From positions 1-16,734 of the forward strand of contig JAUVHF010000015.1 of the NCBI GenBank assembly GCA_030593425.1: 16,734 bases of DNA, written 5' to 3'. This document shows, piece by piece, positions 5,023-12,678 of this stretch; the stretch's first letter is position 1; the number at the start of each line of letters is the position of its first letter. A model generated the notes under the pieces. It saw only the letters and a list, made by a program, of their open reading frames with translations. It ran no database searches and was not told the origin of the DNA. Made by a program: the position numbers and the translations under genes. Origin of the DNA: Anaerolineales bacterium. GTDB taxonomy: Bacteria; Chloroflexota; Anaerolineae; UBA7937.

Positions 5023-6999
5023 ATGAGTGATAAGAGAAGCATGGACCCCGCGGCGGTAGAGATGTTGAAGAGGGCGGAGGAGATGCACCTCTCCACCGCC
5101 TTTAGCCGCGCGGAAGAGATGAAACCTTGCCCCATCGGTGCTGATGGTCGCTGTTGCAAGATCTGCAACATGGGCCCCTGTCGGTTGGTGAAGGAGGGTC
5201 AAACGGGGATCTGCGGAGCCACGCTGGAGACGGTGGCAGCCCGGAACTTGGCTCGGGCCATCGCCGCTGGCGCATCAGCCCACTCGGACCACGGGCGGGA
5301 TATGGCCTTTGCCCTCATCGCTGTGGCTAAGGGCGAGGCCCCTGGCTATGAGATCAAGGATGTGGCTAAACTTTTGGCTGTGGCCCAGGATATGGGGCTC
5401 GAGACCGAGGGGCGGGAGGTGGAAGAGATAGCGCTGGAAGTGGGGCAGGTGGCGCTCTCTCAGTTCGGCCAGCAGCGGGGGGAGTTGATCTACCTATCCC
5501 GCGCTCCTGAGCCCCGCCAGGAGATCTGGCGCAAGTTGAAACTGGCCCCCCGGGGGATAGATCGGGAGGTGGTGGATATCCTCCACCGGACTCATATGGG
5601 GGATGACCAGGATGCAGAGCATATCCTGCATCAGGCGCTGCGCTGTTCCCTAGCCGACGGCTGGGGGGGCTCCATGATCGCCACCGATGTCTCCGATATC
5701 CTCTTTGGCACCCCCAGCCCTCTGGTCACCAAGGTGAATCTGGGCGTGCTCAAGGAAGACGAGGTCAACGTCGTGATCCACGGTCATGAGCCCACCCTAT
5801 CCATGGCCGTGGTCGATGCTACCAGGGACCCGGAACTGATCGAGTACGCCAAATCAAAAGGGGCCAAGGGGATTAACATCGCTGGCATCTGTTGCACCTC
5901 TAACGAGACGCTGATGCGCCAGGGGGTGCCCTCGGCGGGGAACTTCCTCCATCAAGAGTTGGCCATCATCACTGGGGCGGTGGAAGCGATGGTGGTGGAT
6001 GTGCAATGCATCATGCAAGCCCTCTCCGACCTATCGGATAAATTCCATACCAAGTTGGTTACCACCTCTCCCAAGGTGAAGATCAAGGGGGCCACCCATA
6101 TCGAATTCGACGAGCATCGAGCCCCTGAGGTGGCGAGGGAGATCGTGCGCCTGGCTATCGACAACTATCCAAATCGGAGGGAGGTACATATCCCCGAGGT
6201 GCTTGCCGATCTGGTTCCCGGCTTCTCCCATGAGTATATCCGATATATGCAAGGAGGCTATTACCGGGCCTCCTTCCGGCCCCTCAACGACGCGGTTATC
6301 GCTGGGAGGGTGAGGGGCGCGGCCGGGGTGGTGGGTTGCAACAACCCCCGGGTCTGTCAGGATGAGGCCCATCACTATATCGTCACTGAGCTACTGAAGA
6401 ACGATGTCTTGGTGGTCCAGACCGGTTGTGGAGCCATCGCTAATGCCAAATACGGACTATTGCAGGGTGAAGCCGCTCTGGAGTACGCCGGCCCTGGCCT
6501 GCGGGAGGTATGCGAGACCATCGGTATCCCGCCGGTGCTCCATATGGGCTCCTGCGTGGATAATACCCGCATCCTCACCCTCCTCACGGAGATGGCTACC
6601 GAGGGCGGCTTGGGCAGCGATATCTCCGATATCCCCGGGGTGGGGATCGCGCCCGAGTGGATGAGCGAGAAGGCGTTGGCCATAGGCGCTTACTTTGTGG
6701 CTTCAGGCGTATATGTCCTCTTCGGCGTGAGCTCTCCGGTGGAGGGGAGCGAGGAGGTGACGAGGGTCATTAGCCAGGGTTGGGAGGAGAAGGTTGGAGG
6801 GAAGTTGGAGTTTGAGCCCGACCCGGGAAAGATCGTGGAGAAGTCACTGGAGCATATAGACAAGAAGAGAAAGGCCTTAGGCCTAGTAGAATACGATCCC
6901 AGCCGCTTCGGCCGCAGCGGCGATCGCCGTATGCAGGAGTGGCTGGAGCGACGAGAGAAAGGTGAGCCGGTGAGCCTTTACAAAGAGGCTGCACCTTAG
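5023..6999 (+). CDS. cooS: Ni-Fe carbon monoxide dehydrogenase catalytic subunit
   Basis: Reversibly reduces CO2 to CO and, with AcsB, supplies the carbonyl of acetyl-CoA (AcsA in acetogens). The product is 658 aa from ATG 5023, usual for the family. The N-terminal cysteines Cys36 and Cys44 fit the subunit-bridging D-cluster; Cys45, Cys48, Cys53 and Cys64 fit the B-cluster. Expected C-cluster ligands are all present: His255 in HGHEP, the Cys290/Cys291 pair in GICCTSNE, Cys329, Cys439 in GCNNPRVC, Cys469 in QTGCGA and Cys511 in MGSCVDN. His87/His90 and Lys550 (MSEKA) are plausible proton-transfer residues by position. No signal peptide is seen; it is cytoplasmic. It sits 54 nt after the HMA-like gene and 16 nt before acsB, so it is the ACS-associated CODH rather than a stand-alone respiratory one. 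No cooC or cooF is adjacent. Confidence 0.97.
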   Translation: MSDKRSMDPAAVEMLKRAEEMHLSTAFSRAEEMKPCPIGADGRCCKICNMGPCRLVKEGQTGICGATLETVAARNLARAIAAGASAHSDHGRDMAFALIAVAKGEAPGYEIKDVAKLLAVAQDMGLETEGREVEEIALEVGQVALSQFGQQRGELIYLSRAPEPRQEIWRKLKLAPRGIDREVVDILHRTHMGDDQDAEHILHQALRCSLADGWGGSMIATDVSDILFGTPSPLVTKVNLGVLKEDEVNVVIHGHEPTLSMAVVDATRDPELIEYAKSKGAKGINIAGICCTSNETLMRQGVPSAGNFLHQELAIITGAVEAMVVDVQCIMQALSDLSDKFHTKLVTTSPKVKIKGATHIEFDEHRAPEVAREIVRLAIDNYPNRREVHIPEVLADLVPGFSHEYIRYMQGGYYRASFRPLNDAVIAGRVRGAAGVVGCNNPRVCQDEAHHYIVTELLKNDVLVVQTGCGAIANAKYGLLQGEAALEYAGPGLREVCETIGIPPVLHMGSCVDNTRILTLLTEMATEGGLGSDISDIPGVGIAPEWMSEKALAIGAYFVASGVYVLFGVSSPVEGSEEVTRVISQGWEEKVGGKLEFEPDPGKIVEKSLEHIDKKRKALGLVEYDPSRFGRSGDRRMQEWLERREKGEPVSLYKEAAP

Positions 7000-7015
7000 T
7001 TCTTGGGAGGAAGTT

Positions 7016-9271
7016 ATGTCTAGATTTATAGCCACCAGAGCGATTCGAGGGGCGAACCGTATCGTCCAGGAGGCTGAGGATCTCTTGGAGAAGGCTTTGG
7101 CTGAGCACGGCCCAGATACCAAGGTCACCTTCCCCAACACCGCTTACTACCTACCGGTGATCTTAGGCCTCACTGGCAGGGAGGTAGCGACATTGGGGGA
7201 TCTGAAGCCGGCCTTGGCACAGGCCGGATCCCTCTTGCACCCTGTGCCACGGGATCAACTGTGGACCCCCTATCTGGGCGAGGCCCTGGACGGTGGCGTG
7301 GCCACCTTGTTGGCCGAGGAAGCCATCATGGGGATAAAGTATGCCCTCGGTGAACAGCCGGAGAGGCTGGATGGTTATCCCGACCTGGTAACCGCTGGTG
7401 GCGAGGGATACTGCAATGGTCCCATTGATGATGTGCAGTTACGCGCCTGGGGCATCCAGTTGGTGGATGGGCGTATGCCTGGCTTCGCCGCTATTGTAGG
7501 CGCTGCCAAGTCCAACGAGGTCGCGGTGAAGATCGTGCGGGAGCTCCAGATGAGGAATATCCTGGTCTTCCTCTGCGGCAACGTGAACGGGCGGAGCATC
7601 ATCCATCAGTTGCTGGAGGAGGGGGTGGAGTTGGGCTATGACACCTACATCATCCCCTTCGGTACCGACACCATCAGCGCCATCTATCCCCTGGGCTTCG
7701 CCACCCGCTCAGCCCTCACCTTCGGAGGGATGAAAGGCGGCCAGGCGAGGGAGATCTTGCTTTACAACAAGTTCCGCGTCTTCGCCTTCGTTTTGGCCTT
7801 GGGTGAGGTGGATGACCTGAAGTACGCCACGGCGGCGGGAGCCATAAGTTACGGCTTCCCGGTCATCGCCGATACGGTGATACCGGAGATCCTTCCCACC
7901 GGCATCACCCAATATGAGCATGTCATCTCCATGCCCTTCGACGATATCGAGGGCCAAGACGACCTAGAGCGCGCCGAGAGGTTGGTCCAGAAATGTATCG
8001 AGGTGCGAGGGGTGAAGGTGAAAATCGCCGAAATCCCCATCCCTGTCCCCTACGGCTCGGCTTTCGAGGGAGAGCGGGTGCGTAAGGATGACATGCGTAT
8101 CGAGTTCGGCGGTAAGAAAGCGCGTGCTTTAGAGTATCTCCTTATGAGAGACCCCGATGAGCTCGAGGATGGAAAGATCGAGTTGGTCGGTCCTGACTTC
8201 GACGAGGTCGAAGAAGGTGGAGCGATGGACGTGGGCATCGTGGTCGAGGTAGGGGGCCGCAAGATGCAGAAGGATTTCGAGCCGGTCTTGGAGCGCCAGA
8301 TCCACTATTTCCTCAACGCCGCTTTCGGCGTGCAACACATCGGGCAAAGGGACATCGCCTGGATACGCATAAGCAAGATGGCTGCCGACAAAGGGTTCAG
8401 ACTGAAGCATTTCGGCGAGATCCTATACGCCCGTTTCAAGGGTGAGCCCTGGAATAGCATCGTGGACAAGGCGCAGGTCACGCTTATTACCGACCCGGAG
8501 GAGATGAAGAAGTGGTTGGAGGCGGCTCGTGAGGCTTATAACGAGCGGAACGTCCGTGTGGCGGGCCTGACCGACGATGCGGTAGAGGAGTTCTATTCCT
8601 GTACCCTCTGCCAGTCTTTTGCCCCCACCCATGTGTGCGTCATCTCGCCAGAGCGGCTAGGACTTTGCGGGGCCTACAACTGGCTGGACTGCAAAGCAGC
8701 CAACCAGATCAACCCCACTGGCCCCAACCAGCCCATCTCCAAAGGAGAGTGTCTGGATCCAGAGGTGGGGCGTTGGAGCGGGCCTGAGGAGTTCGTGTAT
8801 CAGCATTCTAACCAAAGCGTGGAACATGTCACCATGTACTCCATCATGACCGATCCCATGACCGCCTGCGGATGCTTCGAATGTATGGTACTAGTCATCC
8901 CCGAGGCCAATGGCGTGATGATAGTTTCACGAGAAGACCCCAGCATGACCCCGGCTGGCCTGACCTTCTCCACCATGGCTGGCATATTCGGTGGTGGCTT
9001 GCAGACACCAGGAGCCATGGGGGTTGGCAAGTACTATCTGACCAGTCCCAAGTTCATCTCCGCTGACGGTGGGTTCAAACGGGTGGTCTGGATGTCCTCC
9101 TTCCTCAAGGAAACGATGCCTGAGGAGTTCAAGGCTGTAGCCGAGAGGGAAGGCGTCCCAGACCTCATTGATCGCATCGCCGACGAGCGCAGCGTGACCA
9201 CTGTTGAGGAACTGCTTCCCTGGCTGGAGGAGCATGACCATCCGGCCTTGAAGATGCCGCCCATGCTTTAA
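7016..9271 (+). CDS. acsB: CO-methylating acetyl-CoA synthase (bacterial type)
   Basis: Joins CO from CooS, the methyl group from the corrinoid protein and CoA into acetyl-CoA at the Ni-Ni-[4Fe-4S] A-cluster. The product is 751 aa against 729 for Moorella as I recall it. The N-terminal third (FGTDTISAIYPLGFATRSAL, 215-234) is the bacterial CODH-binding part that archaeal CdhC lacks. The A-cluster cysteines are all visible: Cys529, Cys532, Cys541 and Cys551 bind the [4Fe-4S] cube, and Cys618-Gly-Cys620 bind the distal Ni, with FECM after them. The C-terminal domain retains the FGGGLQTPGAMGVGKYY segment. GGGAGG (7005-7010) lies 5 nt before ATG 7016. It directly follows cooS and precedes the corrinoid protein genes after a structured 100-nt gap. 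All diagnostic residues are present and nothing suggests truncation. Confidence 0.98.
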   Translation: MSRFIATRAIRGANRIVQEAEDLLEKALAEHGPDTKVTFPNTAYYLPVILGLTGREVATLGDLKPALAQAGSLLHPVPRDQLWTPYLGEALDGGVATLLAEEAIMGIKYALGEQPERLDGYPDLVTAGGEGYCNGPIDDVQLRAWGIQLVDGRMPGFAAIVGAAKSNEVAVKIVRELQMRNILVFLCGNVNGRSIIHQLLEEGVELGYDTYIIPFGTDTISAIYPLGFATRSALTFGGMKGGQAREILLYNKFRVFAFVLALGEVDDLKYATAAGAISYGFPVIADTVIPEILPTGITQYEHVISMPFDDIEGQDDLERAERLVQKCIEVRGVKVKIAEIPIPVPYGSAFEGERVRKDDMRIEFGGKKARALEYLLMRDPDELEDGKIELVGPDFDEVEEGGAMDVGIVVEVGGRKMQKDFEPVLERQIHYFLNAAFGVQHIGQRDIAWIRISKMAADKGFRLKHFGEILYARFKGEPWNSIVDKAQVTLITDPEEMKKWLEAAREAYNERNVRVAGLTDDAVEEFYSCTLCQSFAPTHVCVISPERLGLCGAYNWLDCKAANQINPTGPNQPISKGECLDPEVGRWSGPEEFVYQHSNQSVEHVTMYSIMTDPMTACGCFECMVLVIPEANGVMIVSREDPSMTPAGLTFSTMAGIFGGGLQTPGAMGVGKYYLTSPKFISADGGFKRVVWMSSFLKETMPEEFKAVAEREGVPDLIDRIADERSVTTVEELLPWLEEHDHPALKMPPML

Positions 9272-9280
9272 GAAGAAAGG

Positions 9281-9355
9281 GGTTAAGGAATTCGGACTCC
9301 GTGGCTACCAGGGGGCACGCCTTCGGTGGAGGTGAGGCCCCCTTCTTCCCTAACC
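9281..9355 (+). other. Structured intergenic segment between acsB and acsD
   Basis: Two nested stems fit here. The outer is GGTTAAGG (9281-9288) with CCCTAACC (9348-9355), 7 of 8 pairs. The inner is AGGGGG (9310-9315) with CCCCCT (9338-9343). No T-run follows, so it is not a classic terminator. It ends 5 nt before the acsD ribosome binding site. It may act in mRNA processing, stability or differential expression; that is inference. Confidence 0.4.
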
Positions 9356-9360
9356 GATGA

Positions 9361-9365
9361 AGGAG
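9361..9365 (+). promoter_or_regulatory. Ribosome binding site deciding the acsD start
   Basis: AGGAG lies 6 nt before ATG 9372. The in-frame ATG at 9357 overlaps this site and is not itself preceded by one. Confidence 0.7.
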
Positions 9366-9371
9366 CGCTAT

Positions 9372-10346
9372 ATGGCAGAAAAAGTCGAGATCCCGGTTCA
9401 GAAGTGGAGTGGTAGGGTGCGCGAGGTCACCTTGGGTGCTACCAAGGAGGAGGGTGGAACCCGCACCCGAAGCGTGACCGTGGGGGGAGAGGCGACTTTA
9501 CCCTTTCTCCATTTCGAGGGGGAACTCCCCCACCCGCCTCGCATCGCCATAGAGATACAAGACAAGAAGCCTGAGGAGTGGTCGCCTCTTCTGCTTAAGG
9601 CGTGGGAGGAGGTGATTGATGATCCCGCCGCTTGGGCCAAGAAGGCCGAGGAGAGAGGCGCAGATCTCATACTCCTAAGGCTTAGCCTCGACGATGCCCA
9701 GGGGGAAGAGAACACGCCGGAGAAGGCCAAGAGTACGGTCAGAAGAGTGCTTGCGGCTACCGGTCTGCCCCTCTTAATCTTCGGGCCGGGCCAGGTGGAT
9801 AAGGATAACGAACTCTTGGTGGCCGTGGCCGAGGAGGCAGCGGGGGAGAGGGTGGTTTTGGGCGTCTGCGAAGAGAAGAACTACCGTACCATCGTGGCCG
9901 CAGCCTTGGCCCACGGTCACCTGGTCGATTCTCGCACCCCTATGGATGTGAACTTGGCCAAGCAGTTGATCATCCTCATCCACGACATGGGCCTGCCCTT
10001 GGATCGCATCTTGATGGACCCCTCCACGGGCGCCTTGGGGTATGGGATCGAGTACGGCTACTCGGTGATGGAGCGGCTTCGTTTGGCGGCTCTCCATGGC
10101 GACACCATGACCCAGCAGCCGATCCTAGTGACCCCCGGTGAGGAAGCCTGGCGAGCCAAGGAGGCCAAGGTGGAAGAGGGTATCCCTGAGGCCTGGGGCG
10201 ATTGGGAGGAGCGGGCCATCATGTGGGAGACGATGACCGCCACCGCTCTCATCGAGGCGGGCGCCGATGTAATGGTGATGCGCCATCCGGAGTCGGTTCG
10301 CCTAGTCAAAGAGGCGATAGATAAACTGTGGGTGAAGGAGGGGTGA
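9372..10346 (+). CDS. acsD: Corrinoid iron-sulfur protein small subunit
   Basis: Small (beta) subunit of the corrinoid iron-sulfur protein (CFeSP), which carries the methyl group between AcsE and AcsB. The product is 324 aa from ATG 9372, close to the Moorella subunit. It is a TIM-barrel protein of the CdhD/AcsD family. Recognisable stretches are VPVQKWSG-like IPVQKWSG at the N terminus, KAEERGADLILLRL, LLIFGPGQVDKDNELL, DPSTGALGYGIEYGYSVMER and ADVMVMRHPESV near the C terminus. There are no cluster-binding cysteines, as expected, because the cluster and the corrinoid-reducing domain are on AcsC. It lies 100 nt after acsB, with an intervening RNA-structure candidate, and 3 nt before acsC, so the two CFeSP subunits are translationally coupled. 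Identification is firm. Confidence 0.96.
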   Translation: MAEKVEIPVQKWSGRVREVTLGATKEEGGTRTRSVTVGGEATLPFLHFEGELPHPPRIAIEIQDKKPEEWSPLLLKAWEEVIDDPAAWAKKAEERGADLILLRLSLDDAQGEENTPEKAKSTVRRVLAATGLPLLIFGPGQVDKDNELLVAVAEEAAGERVVLGVCEEKNYRTIVAAALAHGHLVDSRTPMDVNLAKQLIILIHDMGLPLDRILMDPSTGALGYGIEYGYSVMERLRLAALHGDTMTQQPILVTPGEEAWRAKEAKVEEGIPEAWGDWEERAIMWETMTATALIEAGADVMVMRHPESVRLVKEAIDKLWVKEG

Positions 10347-10349
10347 GGG

Positions 10350-11693
10350 ATGGCTCTCACGGGTTTGGATATCTATAAACTTTTGCCCAAGACTAACTGT
10401 AAGGAGTGCGGATACCCTACCTGCTTGGCCTTCGCCATGAAGTTGGCGGCCAAGCAGGCGGAACTGGCCGCCTGCCCTTATGTGACCGAGGAGGCGAAAG
10501 CCCAACTGGCTGCCGCAGCCGTCCCTCCTATCCGCTTGGTGACTATAGGCAGGGGCGAGAGGAAGGTAGAGGTGGGGAACGAGACGGTGCTATTCCGCCA
10601 TGACAAGAGCTTCTTCCACCCCCCGGGGCTCATGGTGCGAGTCACGGATACCCAGCCCATAGATGTGATCGAAAAGAGGGCTCGGGAGGTGGCCGACTAC
10701 TCCGTGGAGTATGTGGGCCTGGAACTCCGCTTCGACGGCTTAGCGGTGGAGAACGCCTCCGGTGAGGCCTCCGCCTTCGCTTCAGCGGTGGAGAGGGTGA
10801 GGGAGACGGGCCTACCTCTGATCCTCATCTCTTCTGACCCCGGGGCCATGGAGGCGGCTCTAGCCAAGAGCGATGGCACAAGCCCCCTTATCTACGCCGC
10901 CGACGAGGAGAACTGGGAGGCTATGAGTGAGTTAGCCAAGAGGCACCAGGCCCCCTTGGCGGTTCTGGCTTCCGGGCTAGAACCACTGGTAGAGTTGGTG
11001 GAGAAAGTAAGAGGTGCCGGCGTAGAAGATCTGGTCTTAGATCCAGGTTGCCGAGGTTTTGACGATTGTTTAGTGACCTTTACCCATATCCGCCGTTTGG
11101 CCCTACAAAAGAACTTTAGGCCTCTTGGCTTCCCCCTTATCGCTTTCCCCGGCGAGGGGGCGAACTCTCCAGAGGAGGAGGCTATCCTGGCCGGCCAGCA
11201 TATCGCCAAGTATGCGGGCTTCGTGGTGATGGAGGATTTCGACCCTGCTCTGGCCTATCCCCTTCTCACTCTACGACAGAACATCTATACCGACCCTCGC
11301 GAGCCGATCCAGGTTACCCCGGGCATCTACGAGTTCGGGAAGCCGGCCTCCGATTCCCCGCTCCTGATCACCACCAATTTCTCCATCACCTACTTTAGTG
11401 TAGCCAATGAGGTGGAGGGGAGTGGTATACCCTCCTGGCTTCTGGTGGCCGACTCTGAGGGGCTGAGCGTCCTCACCGGCTGGGCGGCCGGCAAGTTCGA
11501 CGCTGATAAGATCGCCAAGACGGTCAAGAGCACAGGCATCGAGGAGAGGGTAAGTCATAGGAAACTGACTATCCCTGGCGCTGTGGCCGTGCTATCCGGC
11601 GAACTAGAAGATGAACTCCCCGGCTGGGAGATCTCGGTAGGGCCTCGTGAGGCGGTGGACCTCCCTGCTTACCTCAAGATCTGGAAGCCCTAA
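10350..11693 (+). CDS. acsC: Corrinoid iron-sulfur protein large subunit
   Basis: Large (gamma) subunit of CFeSP, 447 aa, essentially the length of the Moorella protein. The N-terminal [4Fe-4S] domain has Cys17-x2-Cys20-x4-Cys25-x16-Cys42 (NCKECGYPTC, then ACPYV); this low-potential cluster reactivates oxidised Co(II). A TIM-barrel middle domain follows (YVGLELRFDGLAVEN, then LILISSDP, then LVLDPGCRGFDD). The C-terminal corrinoid-binding domain covers about 320-447, with FGKPASDSPLLITTNFSIT, WLLVADSEGLSVLTGWAAGK and IPGAVAVLSGELEDELPGWE, the family's typical B12 base-off segment. AGGAGG lies upstream of ATG 10350, overlapping the acsD end. It works as a heterodimer with AcsD. A 65-nt gap with no notable structure separates it from acsE. 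Confidence 0.97.
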   Translation: MALTGLDIYKLLPKTNCKECGYPTCLAFAMKLAAKQAELAACPYVTEEAKAQLAAAAVPPIRLVTIGRGERKVEVGNETVLFRHDKSFFHPPGLMVRVTDTQPIDVIEKRAREVADYSVEYVGLELRFDGLAVENASGEASAFASAVERVRETGLPLILISSDPGAMEAALAKSDGTSPLIYAADEENWEAMSELAKRHQAPLAVLASGLEPLVELVEKVRGAGVEDLVLDPGCRGFDDCLVTFTHIRRLALQKNFRPLGFPLIAFPGEGANSPEEEAILAGQHIAKYAGFVVMEDFDPALAYPLLTLRQNIYTDPREPIQVTPGIYEFGKPASDSPLLITTNFSITYFSVANEVEGSGIPSWLLVADSEGLSVLTGWAAGKFDADKIAKTVKSTGIEERVSHRKLTIPGAVAVLSGELEDELPGWEISVGPREAVDLPAYLKIWKP

Positions 11694-11742
11694 GATGAGT
11701 CGGACTCTCCTTTTCGTACCGGCTGCGCTTGGAGCACCGATA

Positions 11743-11749
11743 AGGAGGT
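11743..11749 (+). promoter_or_regulatory. Ribosome binding site deciding the acsE start
   Basis: AGGAGGT ends 9 nt before ATG 11759 and directly abuts the in-frame ATG at 11750, which is too close to use. The start at 11759 also makes the catalytic residue numbers equal those of Moorella MeTr. Confidence 0.75.
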
Positions 11750-11758
11750 ATGAGTAAG

Positions 11759-12676
11759 ATGGAAATAGTGGGTGAGTGCATCCATATCATCTCCCCCAAA
11801 GTGAAAAACGCCATGGCCAAGGGGGACAAGGGTTACATCCAAGAACTGGCCCTCCGCCAAGCGAAAGCGGGGGCTCAAGTCTTGGAACTGAATATAGGCC
11901 CCCAGAAGAAGGCTGGCCCCGAGGTGATGGAGTGGATGGTAGATGCCATCCAAGAGGTAGTCGATCTCCCCCTCTCCTTGGATACCACCAACCTAGCGGC
12001 CATGGAGGCCGGTCTAAAACGGGCTAGGAAGCGGGCTATCGTCAACTCCGCTTCGGCGGCCCCCGAGCGGCTGGAGAGCATGCCACCCTTGGCGGCCAAG
12101 TACAACGCTCGGCTCATCGCCTTGACCATGGGCAAGAATATCCCTCCCTCAGCCGAGGCGCGGATAGAGATCGCCATGGAGACCTTGATGCCCCGCATTC
12201 TGGAGGTGGGTCTCTCCCTGGAGGATGTCTACTTCGACCCTCTCATCCTCACCGTCTGCGGCATGCAGCAATATGTGATGCAAGGGGTGGAGACGGTCCG
12301 CTTCTTGAAGCAGATCGCCGAGCCACCGCCCAAGACGATAGTGGGGCTCTCCAACGTCTCCAACGGCGCCCCTCACGAAGGACGGAGCCTTATCAACCGC
12401 ACCTATCTGGTGATGCTCATGGCTGCCGGTCTCGATGCGGCCATCGCCGACCCTTTGGATCCCAGGCTTTGGGAGTTCATACGCCTCGTGGAGGAGAGGG
12501 ATGATTCGACCCCAGTGGGGCGGCTGCTTCTGCGCCTCTACGACGCCGTGGCCTCCATGGGAGAACTGAGCCCCGATGATGTGGATATGAGTGATCCAGA
12601 GCAGGTGGCTATCTATAAGACGGTGCAGATCCTAGAGAACAAGGTGATCTACGCCGATTCCTATCTGAGGGTGTAG
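11759..12676 (+). CDS. acsE: Methyltetrahydrofolate:corrinoid iron-sulfur protein methyltransferase
   Basis: Transfers the methyl group of 5-methyl-THF to Co(I) of AcsCD. It is a pterin-binding TIM barrel of 305 aa from ATG 11759. With this start the key residues are Asp75 (SLDTTN), Asn96 (IVNSAS), Asp160 (YFDPL) and Asn199 (GLSNVSNG), the same numbers I recall for the folate-binding and catalytic residues of the Moorella enzyme. Moorella MeTr is 262 aa; this protein carries an extra C-terminal segment of about 40 residues (from LSPDDVD to YADSYLRV) that looks helical and acidic and has no function I know. A related MetH-type or MtrH-type methyltransferase is unlikely given the position directly after acsDC. 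The next gene starts 2 nt after its stop, implying coupled translation. Confidence 0.96.
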   Translation: MEIVGECIHIISPKVKNAMAKGDKGYIQELALRQAKAGAQVLELNIGPQKKAGPEVMEWMVDAIQEVVDLPLSLDTTNLAAMEAGLKRARKRAIVNSASAAPERLESMPPLAAKYNARLIALTMGKNIPPSAEARIEIAMETLMPRILEVGLSLEDVYFDPLILTVCGMQQYVMQGVETVRFLKQIAEPPPKTIVGLSNVSNGAPHEGRSLINRTYLVMLMAAGLDAAIADPLDPRLWEFIRLVEERDDSTPVGRLLLRLYDAVASMGELSPDDVDMSDPEQVAIYKTVQILENKVIYADSYLRV

Positions 12677-12678
12677 AA

